In this document: piece by piece, positions 19,907-30,700 of the stretch
Layout of the letters: every line of letters begins with the position of its first letter
Position numbering within the stretch: position 1 is the stretch's first letter
DNA from: Theileria orientalis strain Shintoku
Taxonomy: Eukaryota; Apicomplexa; Aconoidasida; Piroplasmida; Theileriidae
Direction: 5' to 3'
Assembly (NCBI RefSeq): GCF_000740895.1
Contig: NC_025260.1
Span: 1,964,001 to 2,028,000, forward strand
DNA length: 64,000 nucleotides
Made by a program: the position numbers and the translations under genes
Notes under the pieces: model-generated
What the model was told of the DNA's origin: nothing
Databases searched by the model: none
What the model saw: the letters and a program-made list of their open reading frames with translations, nothing else

Positions 19907-21490
19907 ATGTATTTATCGCAAACATTATTCTCAAACGCAAGGCTGAAGTACGCAGCAAGGTTCCTGAAGCCACCAGGATTCTTCAAAAGAGCAGAGATGA
20001 GAGAAAAACCACATAGAAAAACAGGACCCTTTGAAAATCAAGTTAAAAGATTTGTTCGACTCAGAGAAAAGGCAAGGCTGTTCTCCCAGCTACCAGCACC
20101 CAGGTAACACAGACAACGGAAATACACACATACGTATAGGCACGTCCCAGTACCGAAGCCAATAGAACACACGTTCCTGAAGCCACTCGAATATGTGCCA
20201 AAGGTGCCGCCGGAAGCACTGGAAAGAAGATTGGAGTTTTTGCTGGGAGACAAGGCAAAGCAACAGCAGCTGCACGCGAAGATGAGAGAGGGACTGACGC
20301 CATACCTGGCGGAACTATACATGTGGGAGCGACAGATGAGAGATTTGAGAAAAATATACAGAGCACAGTACTTCCAAAAGTTAAACGAAGTAACAGAAGA
20401 AGAAAGACTGAGACAATATAACCTGTTTATGAAGGAAAGTAAAGGTACACAGCTAGATTATTGGACAGATGATTAACAAAGACTAACAAAAACCATGTAT
20501 AAATAACAATATAAACAATGTGACTAATAATGATTAGATAAGTACATGAAGAGGGAGGAGATTAGAAGGTCAATATACGAGGAAAAGAAGAGGAGAGCAG
20601 TAAGTGTAAAGGAATAACAAAGTCGATTCAGATCCTGAGAGACACAATGGCAATTGAAAAGAAAGGTGTGTTAGTTTATGAACAATGTAAACTCAGTAAC
20701 GCAATCGCTGGAGCTGGGAAGGCTGTCGAGCAAGAAGATAAAAAACATATACTGGCTAAACAAGCTGCAATCAGCAATTAACTACGAAGAAGACGCTAAA
20801 GTTGAGATAAAAGAGTAAGTACCACCAAGTATTCATAAAAATAAAGGGAAAATGAAAAATAAAAATTATTTAGCATCAACGTGCCGAAACTGGCAAAGGA
20901 ACTAGGACACCCAGTGGAGGACCCGAAGAAAATGAGACACAAAATAATGGATGGAAATCTACTATTTAGGTATGAAAACAGGGAAAACAGTAGAAAGAGC
21001 CAATTAAAATCATGCAAACTTATAAAAAACACTTAGGGATATCCTAAAGGAGTCGTTTGAACTAATGCCAGAGGACGCATACAGGTTTGAAGCGCTGGAA
21101 GAGGAAACGTACACACCAGAGGAGATAGCAAAAATAACATACGGAGTGCTAACAGGTACCACAGTAGCTATAAATAAAAGAGAAAAACTAAAATATAAAA
21201 TTAGAAGAAGAAAAGCTGGAGTTACTGGATAAAAAGATAGCAATACTGAATGAAAAGATAGACGAGGACTCAAAATTGCACGGAAAATCGAAAAATAACC
21301 TGTACATACAACTCAGAGAACACATGGAGGCAGCGAAATTAGCGTACTTGGTAAGATCAATAAATAAAACTAGATACTGAACAAGCAGCTAGCTAGAACT
21401 GGTTGTAAAAGCACGGCCCCCAAATTGAACTATCAGCAGGGGAAGATAAAATATTTATATAATAAGCAGTTCAAATCACAACCACAGTAA
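19907..21490 (+). CDS. Probable mitochondrial protein of unknown function
   Basis: Read as one gene with nine exons. The N-terminus (SQTLFSNARLKYAARFLKPP) is basic and lacks acidic residues, like a mitochondrial presequence. Exon 1 ends at 20103. Exon 2 can either stop at 20474-20476 or splice at the GTACAC donor near 20446 to the exon with KYMKREEIRRSIYEE; the junction is in frame and the sequence stays rich in charged helix, so I favour splicing. Later exons start near 20617, 20698, 20880, 21038, 21210 and 21382; the last ends NKQFKSQPQ. The final intron (GTAAGATC..ACTAG) is only 23 nt. The long, basic, helical protein resembles a mitoribosomal subunit in style, but I cannot match a family. 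Alternative: two adjacent genes, the second starting at 20546. Confidence 0.6.
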
Positions 21491-21638
21491 TGAATATAAT
21501 TTTAACCTTTAGGAAAAAAATTCTGAATCGCAGAAATGAATATTGTGTAGTATGAGGCAGCGATTAAAGTATTAATTTAACATATGTGTTCATCGATGTA
21601 CCTACAAATAAAATCACATATACATAATTATATATAAG

Positions 21639-22825
21639 ATGAACCTGAAAGTTAAGACTCTGAAGAATGTGGAGGTGGAAGTGGAGGTCGCGGAGTCGGC
21701 GACGGTGGAGGATCTCATGAAAAGAGTGGAGGAACTGCTGCCAAATATGCAAGCCAACTCTCAAAAATTAATACACGCAGGCAAGATACTAAAAAGGGAG
21801 CTCCTTCTGAGCGATTACCCTGATATCAAGGAGGGAGATAAGATAATAGTCATTTCGTCCAAAAAGGTTAGCAACGAACTATTTAAACTCACACTCGCCA
21901 TTCTCATGCAAAGACATACTTTCTACAGACTGAATCTGCAAAACCAGCGGAGCCGAAGCTTGATTCCACAAGCGCCGTCGCGACGCCCCCAAAGGTCGAA
22001 ACTGCCACAGAAAACAGCCAAAATTTGCCCAGAACAGCCACACCAAACGTTTCGCAGGAATCTCACCAGAGTCCGTCCTCGAGGCTGGTCATGGGCTCGG
22101 AACTCGACCAAGTATGTATGAGTGTGTCACATGGGTATTTAGAACATAAATCGAATATGCGAAATGGGCTTCGACAGAGCCTCAGTCGAGAGAGCAATGG
22201 CTGCAGCGTTTAACAACCCCGAAAGAGCAGTTGAATTCCTATCTACGGTACTATCTATGCACATATAACCAATGGTATAGGGTAACATTCCATCCGTCAA
22301 TTTAGAGAACCCGGGGACCCAGAACACACCAGCAGAACAAGCGGAAAATGTTAGTATCACTGTAAAGATATCTTGTTTCAGGCCGGGGGAGAGGATGTGT
22401 TTAGAATGTTGCAGTCACATCCGATGTTCGAGCAGATAAGACAGGCAGTCCAGTCAGATCCACAGCTCCTACAGCAGATACTGGAGAACATAGGACAGAC
22501 AAATCCAGAGCTTTTACAGGTAAATCCACCCCGAAATCCACTCCTGCACACAGCCGATTAATAAATTACTCCGCAGACGATCATACAGAGACAGGACGAG
22601 TTCATGGATCTTATCAACAGCGGGGCAGAAGTAGATCCATATTCAAACCCGGAGACCAACCCTAATATAGTATCACTCACACAAGTGGAAATGGAAAGCA
22701 TAGAAAGACTAGAAGGCTTAGGATTTTCCAGGCCAGCAGTAATAGAAGCATACTTGGCGTGCGATAAAAATGAAGAACTGGCTGCAAACTACCTACTAGA
22801 AAACTCACACGACTTTACAGATTAA
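21639..22825 (+). CDS. RAD23: DNA repair/proteasome shuttle protein RAD23
   Basis: Brings ubiquitinated proteins to the proteasome and stabilises the XPC/Rad4 damage sensor in nucleotide excision repair. Six exons (21639-21866, 21929-22111, 22143-22247, 22281-22349, 22382-22519, 22577-22825), 323 residues. Domains in order: ubiquitin-like ([17 protein letters not shown] to IIVISSKK), Ser/Thr/Pro linker, UBA1 ([30 protein letters not shown]), XPC-binding domain ([35 protein letters not shown]), and UBA2 ([30 protein letters not shown]). This exact order defines RAD23 and excludes ubiquilin/DSK2, which lacks UBA1. The length is a little below the 350-400 residues usual for the family, because the linkers are short. 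Confidence 0.95.
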
Positions 22826-23763
22826 TATTAATCTAACGTGTGGTCATTTTATAATATTTTTAAAAGGTAAAACCGCACATATATATAAGTACACAAAAAC
22901 AACGAGTACAAAGTAAGAAATTTATACAAGATAAATAAAAAACAGGTCTCAAATATACAAAAAAGTATTCTTGAGTTGATAGTTGAAAAGCTGAAAGATA
23001 GTGGTTTAAAAGTGTTATGTAAGACCAAATTTAAATAAAATAAGGTAACTTTAAATAGAAAAACAATACAAGGATCCAAGTAATGTAAAGAATCACAAAT
23101 ATATCAAAAATAAATAAAAATCTTGTGTATTCATACATATAGGGTGTAATCATCCATGTGTATCCACATAATAGTAAATAAGGAATTAAATAAACAGGCA
23201 GACAAATAAATAAAAATAAAAGGACTCAAACTATAAAACGAAAAATATAAACAGTTCCCATGTGCGGTGTTAAGGATATCATCACTAATGTGTCGGTATG
23301 TTGATTGTACTATAATGGGGGTTAATCAAGAGGCAATGTTAACAAGTAATAACGCATAGATTTAAATTCCCACCGTGTTAAATACATTTACCCAGTGTTT
23401 TGTCCCATTGTATAATACCATTTTCCAATTCTATAGAGTAAGCAACAAAATAAAGCCACCGCCTACTGTTGGTATTTCAAAATTCATGTTTAATCATATA
23501 ACTCAAGGTATATTTGTTAATACAACATCTAATTACCATTTTGAAATTTCAACTAAATTTAAAGATAAAATTTGGTTGAAGCAAATCACTATAATTTCTA
23601 TAATATTCCACTTTTGTAGAAAAGTAATCCCTATCTTAAATTTATGTGTAACAATTCAACCCGTAACAAAAACAAAGAACAGTAGTTCAGCGAAAATAAT
23701 AGGGTAACAAAACAAGAAACTCGAAATAAAAGAAACAATATTTATCTATTCAACCTGGCTAGA
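22826..23763. other. A+T-rich intergenic spacer
   Basis: About 940 bp between RAD23 and the KH-domain gene, both on the plus strand. A+T-rich with scattered TAAATAAATAAA. An ORF at 23375-23707 has no recognisable domain and composition unlike the neighbouring genes. Probably the RAD23 3' UTR plus the promoter of the next gene. Confidence 0.5.
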
Positions 23764-26538
23764 ATGCCGAGTGATTCTAACGAAGTTACCACAAACGGAA
23801 ACTTCACAAAACTAAGTGTAGATGATGAAGGGTTCCAAAAAGTGTTAACATCATCCGAAAGAAGAGTGTTGAAAAAGAAACATAACGATGTGAAGAGATT
23901 TACACTGTCAGACTGTAATTCTCTGGAAAACTCAATACTGTCAAGACTAAAAAAGAGAGGACTGGACCTGACGAACGATCCAGAATACTCGAGCGTGGAG
24001 TCGAGCACAATAGACGCAGACGAGCTGTCAGCAATGATATCGGACATAGAGGAAGCAATAGTAGGAGTGTTGTTCGACGCACAGAAGCCAGACCAAAACC
24101 TGACAATAGCAGAACTGGACAACAGAATAAGAACAGCAAAAAATAACCTGTCGCAAATGAAAACGAAGAAAAAGGGAACATTTTCGAAAGATGAACTGGA
24201 AAACGCAACACAAGAAACAGAAGTGTACATCGCGTACCTACAACAGCAAATAGCACTCACGCGAGAATATCAAAAGTTAAAAAACGCACAAAACTCACTG
24301 ACGAAGCTAAAGTCGAGTCTAAAAGAAGCACTGAACGTAAAGACGAGATTGAGAACAACAGTAGCAAAGAATGAAAAGAAAACAACAACGTCGAACTCTG
24401 AAACGAAGCTATTCGGAACGACCAAGAGAACAGTAGACTACATCTACGAGTTCATAAAGGAAATGAAGGATAGACACGGAGAAACGTTTGAAGCAAATGA
24501 CCTGACGAGCCAAGATCACAAAATGGCAGACGGAACGAAGTTTTTGCCTCCGTACACGTTTCTGCAGAAGGTGAAACAGAAGTTTGACGTCTTCATCGAC
24601 AAGTCGGGAACGAAGCCGCTGCTGCTCTCAGTCTACGGATGCACGAACGACGTAAAAAACTGCGTGGAGTACCTGGCGAGTCTGGACCTGTCGACAGAAA
24701 ATAAGCTAAACCTGACGTTCTCGAAGTACAGGCCGCTGCTGGAGCTGGAGGAGACGTACAACGTGCTGCTCAACTATAACTCAGGCACAGTGGAAGTGCT
24801 GGGCTCGCCAGAAGACGTGAAGACGTTCCTGGAGTACGTGGAAACGAACGTGGCGGACACGCACCTGAGGGACAGCTTGAGAGATAAGGAGGGCTCGAAC
24901 AAGGTGTCAGAAAGCACAGACTCGACTTCGGACAACGATAAGATGTACGACTACTACGTGCTGAGAGCACTGAGCGGAAAGTTCAGGTCGAACGTGCGCG
25001 AGCTGGAGACGGAGTACGGAGTAGGAATCAAGTTCGACCTGACGCCGAGAAACGGGTACGCAAAGGTGTCCTTCGTGCCACTCCTGGACAACACAGTGGA
25101 CAAGTGCATGGACAAGTTCACGAGTTACGTGGAAGAGTACGCGCACAAGGACCTGGGAAAACTGACAAACGAGGAACTGGCGTTCCTAGCAGACAACGAC
25201 GTATTGAAGAAGCGATACAGGTCGCAGTACACGACGCTGGTGAAGGTGGGAGACAAGGTGTTCGTAGTGGGACTGAAGAAGTACCTGAACTTCGGATTCA
25301 ACAGAGCACAGCAGCTGCTGGAGTCGAGGAAAGTAGCACCACAGAAGATTAAACTTACGAGTTCACAGTACCACCTGCTGCTGCCGCACCTGCAGTCACT
25401 GCAGGACCAGAAGGGAGTGTACGTAAGCACGTCGCAACTAAACGGACCGAGAGAGTCGAAGGGAGAAAAAGAGTCGAAGACAGAAGTAGGAGCGAAGCAA
25501 GAAAAAAACACAGAATCAGATGAAAGTAAACAAGTAAACAAGGAGAACACAAGCAGTAAGGAAGATGAAGAACAAGTAGAAGGAAGCGTAAGTGTAAACG
25601 TAAATGGAAGTGTACACGGAACCAAGGAAGGAAACCTATCCGGGAACGAAAATTTATCGGGAAACGAAAATTTAACTGGAAACGAAAATTTAACGGGAAA
25701 CGAAAATTTAACGGGAAACGGAAATGGAAAGGAAAGTAAAGAAAAAGGAATAAAAGAAAAAGAAATACTACTCAACATATACGGAAACACAGCGCAGCAA
25801 AAAGAGTGTATATCTGTAATAAATGAGATGCTTTCGTCATTTGTAAGCAGCGAAGTATACATTTCAGGAGCGGAGTACAACGTCCTGATGGAGGAAAAAG
25901 GTAAGTTGACAGAACTGGAAAGTAAATACCAGTCAAAGATGACACTCACAAAAAACACACTAAGCATATCGGGGCCGAAGACGCAGGTGGACACACTGCT
26001 AGAAAACCTGAACGAAATCTTCAGCAAAGTAATATACCTCAACCTCAACGAACACACAAGCACAGTGAGCGCAAAAAATGAAAGCACAGTGTACGCAGTG
26101 CTGACAGTGCCACAAAAATCCCTCGGAAAAATAATAGGAAAAGGAGGCTCAACACTAAAGCAATTACTGATGCAATCATCACTGAACAACATTATCATCA
26201 CTAAGGCAAACGTAAACGGACCGACAAAGCTAGAAGGGCAGACAGGAAGAGAAAAGGAAAAAAAGAATAAACAGAAGGAAAAGGAAGTGGACGCACTGCT
26301 GCTAATAGGAAACAGTCTGGGAGTGCACTTCGCACTGAGCCTGGTGAAGCAAGTGGTGGAGTCAGACGAGGAACTGGCGCCGACGAAGGGAGAAAACAGA
26401 AGCCTCTACGACGAATACACAAGCAAACACTCAATCATGCGAAGAACCACAGCGAACCACGTGACACACGCCTCGACGAAGGCGAAGCCGGACGAAAAAC
26501 TCGACATCAACGACCTCATGAACTTCCCGTCACTCTAG
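23764..26538 (+). CDS. KH-domain RNA-binding protein, vigilin-like
   Basis: Single exon, 924 residues. One clear type I KH domain sits near the C-terminus (about residues 775-850): VPQKSLGKIIGKGGSTLKQL with the diagnostic GKGG loop. Earlier stretches with the pattern of hydrophobic strands ending in a helix (for example about 280-315 and 660-750, LLNIYGNTAQQKECISVINE) look like degenerate KH or KH-like folds, which suggests a vigilin/SCP160-type multi-KH protein. The N-terminal 180 residues are charged and helical (VLTSSERRVLKKKHNDVKRF). A low-complexity insert with five copies of (S/T)GNEN lies near residues 620-660. Codon use is G+C-rich at third positions like the CHD1 gene. Predicted cytoplasmic, mRNA- or ribosome-associated; the vigilin link is inference. 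Confidence 0.75.
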   Translation: MPSDSNEVTTNGNFTKLSVDDEGFQKVLTSSERRVLKKKHNDVKRFTLSDCNSLENSILSRLKKRGLDLTNDPEYSSVESSTIDADELSAMISDIEEAIVGVLFDAQKPDQNLTIAELDNRIRTAKNNLSQMKTKKKGTFSKDELENATQETEVYIAYLQQQIALTREYQKLKNAQNSLTKLKSSLKEALNVKTRLRTTVAKNEKKTTTSNSETKLFGTTKRTVDYIYEFIKEMKDRHGETFEANDLTSQDHKMADGTKFLPPYTFLQKVKQKFDVFIDKSGTKPLLLSVYGCTNDVKNCVEYLASLDLSTENKLNLTFSKYRPLLELEETYNVLLNYNSGTVEVLGSPEDVKTFLEYVETNVADTHLRDSLRDKEGSNKVSESTDSTSDNDKMYDYYVLRALSGKFRSNVRELETEYGVGIKFDLTPRNGYAKVSFVPLLDNTVDKCMDKFTSYVEEYAHKDLGKLTNEELAFLADNDVLKKRYRSQYTTLVKVGDKVFVVGLKKYLNFGFNRAQQLLESRKVAPQKIKLTSSQYHLLLPHLQSLQDQKGVYVSTSQLNGPRESKGEKESKTEVGAKQEKNTESDESKQVNKENTSSKEDEEQVEGSVSVNVNGSVHGTKEGNLSGNENLSGNENLTGNENLTGNENLTGNGNGKESKEKGIKEKEILLNIYGNTAQQKECISVINEMLSSFVSSEVYISGAEYNVLMEEKGKLTELESKYQSKMTLTKNTLSISGPKTQVDTLLENLNEIFSKVIYLNLNEHTSTVSAKNESTVYAVLTVPQKSLGKIIGKGGSTLKQLLMQSSLNNIIITKANVNGPTKLEGQTGREKEKKNKQKEKEVDALLLIGNSLGVHFALSLVKQVVESDEELAPTKGENRSLYDEYTSKHSIMRRTTANHVTHASTKAKPDEKLDINDLMNFPSL
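25627..25730 (+). repeat. 18-bp tandem repeat coding (S/T)GNENL
   Basis: Five tandem 18-bp units with the core GGGAACGAAAATTTA, differing mainly at the first residue codon (Ser or Thr). The block lies in the charged insert of the KH protein. Confidence 0.8.
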
Positions 26539-27777
26539 TCTTAAATGAGATCTAATTTAATAGTATTAAATCAGCTCTAATTTAAGTGCAAACTGAATAC
26601 ATAGCCTAGATAAATAAGATAGATGCATATAGACATTAAAAAAGTAAAAAGGAAAAAAGAAGATAATGTTTGAAAAAGGCACACCACAAGTGTGTAAAAA
26701 AGACCGGAAGAAAAGAATGTCTTCAGTGGAAGATTTTTAAAATTCCAAAAGTAAAAGTAAAAAGTAAAACATAAATAATACAAATATGCGTAAATAGACA
26801 AAAATACATGTATTATGTAAGATATATAAGCGGTAAGACGAGAATAGGCAAAGTTGCAGAAAGAGGACGAAAATCGGAAATTAACAGATATTTAGGTAGA
26901 TAAAAGAAAAACAAAGGAGGTAATGGGAATAAAAACGCAAAAAAAGCTGAGAAAGGCTGTCTAAATGGTGGTGGGTGTCTGGCCACCACAGTGTCGTTTT
27001 TTCGGGAGTGAATGCACGCTGCGCAGGGGAGATTCCGCGAAATTAGGACAGTATAAGAAATATCTTTGAGATGTGTAAGCTCAGATGCTCACACATCGGA
27101 CGAATTCAAGTCGGATCTAAAAATTCAGGGAAAGAGAGTGCTATATCTCGGCCATTTCGGGCCAAAAAATTTCAAAAAAAAAATTTAATTTTATTTAAAA
27201 AATTTTCTTTACGACATGCTGATTATTTTGAGCTAATTTTGGCTGAGAATGGCGGTCGAAAACGAGTCTGAAATAGCCTCGATTTGCACAAATCGATTTT
27301 AAGCGTCCCCCGTCAATTCCCTAGCATAACTATAGCATTATAGCATATCAGTTAATATAACTTTCTGCAGTACAATCCGAAATTTTCACCAATTTTTCTC
27401 GCACAAAAACCAATTTTTTCTAAATATTGTCATCAATATTTAGGTTTCTAAAACTTAAAAATTTATCAAGGAATCTTCATTAGATTTCTTGGAATCTGAG
27501 GTCGAAAAACGTCAAACCTCAAAAAAGCACCCATAAAACTCGGTAAAAAGCTCCGAAAAAAACAAATAAGGTTACACATCGAAAGATTAGTGTAAGGAAT
27601 CCAAAAAAACTCAAAAATAAAAAAAGCCGAAAAAAAGCACCTCCAGGCCTCCAAGAAGGTAACATTGAACCTACCAATAAAAAACAAATAAAAAAAACAA
27701 AAAAATAAAAAATAAATAAAAAAATAAAAAAAACAAAAAAATATAAAAAAACAAATAACTTCTTGGAATCTGGGGAA
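26539..27777. promoter_or_regulatory. Structured, poly(A)-rich leader of the repeat gene
   Basis: The 1.2 kb before the repeat gene differs from other spacers. It holds an inverted repeat TGGTGG..CCACCA near 26964-26985, a perfect 7-bp stem GATGTGT/ACACATC at about 27070-27097, an 8-bp stem TCGATTTG-CA-CAAATCGA at 27279-27296, three TAGCAT units near 27322-27344, and then 160 bp of almost pure A with scattered C or T (27600-27760). The 13-mer TTCTTGGAATCTG occurs twice, near 27487 and right before the start codon near 27761. No ORF explains it. Promoter and 5' UTR function is inferred from position. Confidence 0.5.
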
Positions 27778-30700
27778 ATGAACACAACTTTGAAAAAGCA
27801 GTTCCTTACATTTATATCATTCAAATTAGCCCGCAAGGGGAGAAGTGTAACTAAGAAGCTTTTCAAGTTTCAAATATCCGAGGACTCGGCGGTTGTTACG
27901 CCGTTGGCTCCCCGCACACCACTCTACGAACTCTTCTCAAAAAGGTCCAATCGTAGGAAGGGGAGGCTCTCCAATAGAACGAGGTGCATTGTTGTACTGC
28001 AGAGGAGATTAAGACGCAAGGAAGAGCCATTCCAGGTTTTAAGATCTGGAGACCTCAACAGACTTTTTTGTGAGTCTGACTCAACTCCCAAGGCTAAGCC
28101 GAGGAAGTTGTTTTCCAAGACTCCAAAAATTAAATCACTTTTACTCAAACTAAAATCGAGGAAGTCAAGGATTAACAATAAACTAAACGCAGTAATCTCT
28201 GACGACTCAGATGTTCAGAAACCACTCGGTGCAGTGGTTTCTCATGTCCCTGGTGCCGTGGTCTTACCTAGTAAGGCACGTGCTCTCAAGGGAGGCGTCT
28301 CTAAACTAAAAAGAAAGCTCATTTCACTAAAGCGGAGGTCACAACAGAAAAAGACGCCATTCCAGGTTTTAAGATCTGGAGACCTCAACAGACTTTTTTG
28401 TGAGTCTGACTCAACTCCCAAGGCTAAGCCGAGGAAGTTGTTTTCCAAGACTCCAAAAATTAAATCACTTTTACTCAAACTAAAATCGAGGAAGTCAAGG
28501 ATTAACAATAAACTAAACGCAGTAATCTCTGACGACTCAGATGTTCAGAAACCACTCGGTGCAGTGGTTTCTCATGTCCCTGGTGCCGTGGTCTTACCTA
28601 GTAAGGCACGTGCTCTCAAGGGAGGCGTCTCTAAACTAAAAAGAAAGCTCATTTCACTAAAGCGGAGGTCACAACAGAAAAAGACGCCATTCCAGGTTTT
28701 AAGATCTGGAGACCTCAACAGACTTTTTTGTGAGTCTGACTCAACTCCCAAGGCTAAGCCGAGGAAGTTGTTTTCCAAGACTCCAAAAATTAAATCACTT
28801 TTACTCAAACTAAAATCGAGGAAGTCAAGGATTAACAATAAACTAAACGCAGTAATCTCTGACGACTCAGATGTTCAGAAACCACTCGGTGCAGTGGTTT
28901 CTCATGTCCCTGGTGCCGTGGTCTTACCTAGTAAGGCACGTGCTCTCAAGGGAGGCGTCTCTAAACTAAAAAGAAAGCTCATTTCACTAAAGCGGAGGTC
29001 ACAACAGAAAAAGACGCCATTCCAGGTTTTAAGATCTGGAGACCTCAACAGACTTTTTTGTGAGTCTGACTCAACTCCCAAGGCTAAGCCGAGGAAGTTG
29101 TTTTCCAAGACTCCAAAAATTAAATCACTTTTACTCAAACTAAAATCGAGGAAGTCAAGGATTAACAATAAACTAAACGCAGTAATCTCTGACGACTCAG
29201 ATGTTCAGAAAACATCCAAGAGAAAGCATAATAAGCTGAGGAAGTACTTCTCAAGGATGAAAGCAAGGTGGTCACTAAAATTTCAAAAACTCACCTCACC
29301 CATCTTGACCTTCGATGAATCATTGCACGAAGAGTACAAAGACGTAATTAGGCTTCTGGAGCAATATGATTGGCGCCTCATGCCCAAAATGAATATCCGC
29401 TCTCTTTACACAGAGCTCATTACTGAGCCCGTTGTGGAGGAGTGCGAAGTCAAGGTTCACGAGTTCTCAGAACTCGGCGACGGGCACGAGAATGCCTCTG
29501 ACAATTCAGAGATTGTCGAAAACGACGAAATGGCCTTCGAGCCCATCGAAGAATCTGAAATAGAACAGGGCACTTCTCTGGACGTTCTTTTTGAGGGTAA
29601 TCTGGATCTCAAGTTACAGTTCTTTCACGAGGAGGAATTAACCGAAAGGTTTATGAATGAACCTAGCCTAGCAACCCTCCTTACTGCTCGTTTTGGATTA
29701 TGGGAACCTGAATCACCCGAACAGGAGAAACCTCAAGGGGAAGGACAACCCGTTAACAACGAGCCCATAAATCAACTTCAATATCCACAAGAACCTGTGC
29801 CAGAATCACAATGTGTAGACGAGCTTTTTGAAAGCCAAAGCACACAAGATTACCTTCAAGAAAAAACTATGCCAGAATCACAATGTGTAGACGAGCTTTT
29901 TGAAAGCCAAAGCACACAAGATTACCTTCAAGAAAAAACTATGCCAGAATCACAATGTGTAGACGAGCTTTTTGAAAGCCAAAGCACACAAGATTACCTT
30001 CAAGAAAAAACTATGCCAGAATCACAATGTGTAGACGAGCTTTTTGAAAGCCAAAGCACACAAGATTACCCTCAAGAAGAGCGTCTAGATGAAGAAGAAG
30101 CCCTGGATGAACTTGTAGATGAACTAAAGGAAGAACAACCTCTGGAAGAACCATCAGAATCAGTAGAGGAACTAGAGGAGGATCAACCCCTGGATGAACT
30201 TGTAGATGAACTAAAGGAAGAACAACCTCTGGAAGAACCATCAGAATCAGTAGAGGAACTAGAGGAGGATCAACCCCTGGATGAACTTGTAGATGAACTA
30301 AAGGAAGAACAACCCCTGGATGAATCATCACAACCTGCAGAGGAACAGCCTACAAAGGAACACACTGAAGAATCACCAAAACTAGAACTACCCCTGGAGG
30401 AGAGTCATCTTGAAGGAAAACGAACTGGAGGAGAAAAGGACGTTTCATCACTGAATGATATGAAACTCAGTAATGGAGAGCTTTCAATCCTCTCTGAGTT
30501 GGCTGACGTCATCTCCACCGATGAATCAGTCTGCAGGCCACTACACGAGGACGATGAATCTTCGTGTAGTACGAATACATTTAGAAAAGAAGATTGGTCC
30601 TGGTACTATGAACGACAGGAAACTCCTGATCATCCTCTAGTTATTCAACAACAACCACTGGAGGAAACTGTAGACATCATAGAGGACCAACTAATTTTAC

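Noticed and set aside
23375..23707. 110-codon plus ORF in the RAD23-KH spacer
   Set aside because: Lies in A+T-rich DNA where chance ORFs of this size occur, has no domain and no neighbour-like codon use.
25125..26201. A 358-codon minus ORF opposite the KH-domain gene
   Set aside because: The composition (Ser, Phe, Cys, Leu) is that of an antisense reading of Lys/Glu/Asn-rich sequence. The plus strand has a KH domain.
28027..29211. CRISPR-like or transposon interpretation of the 330-bp repeats
   Set aside because: The repeats are contiguous, in frame and translated without stops, with no spacers, terminal repeats or transposase. They are coding minisatellites.
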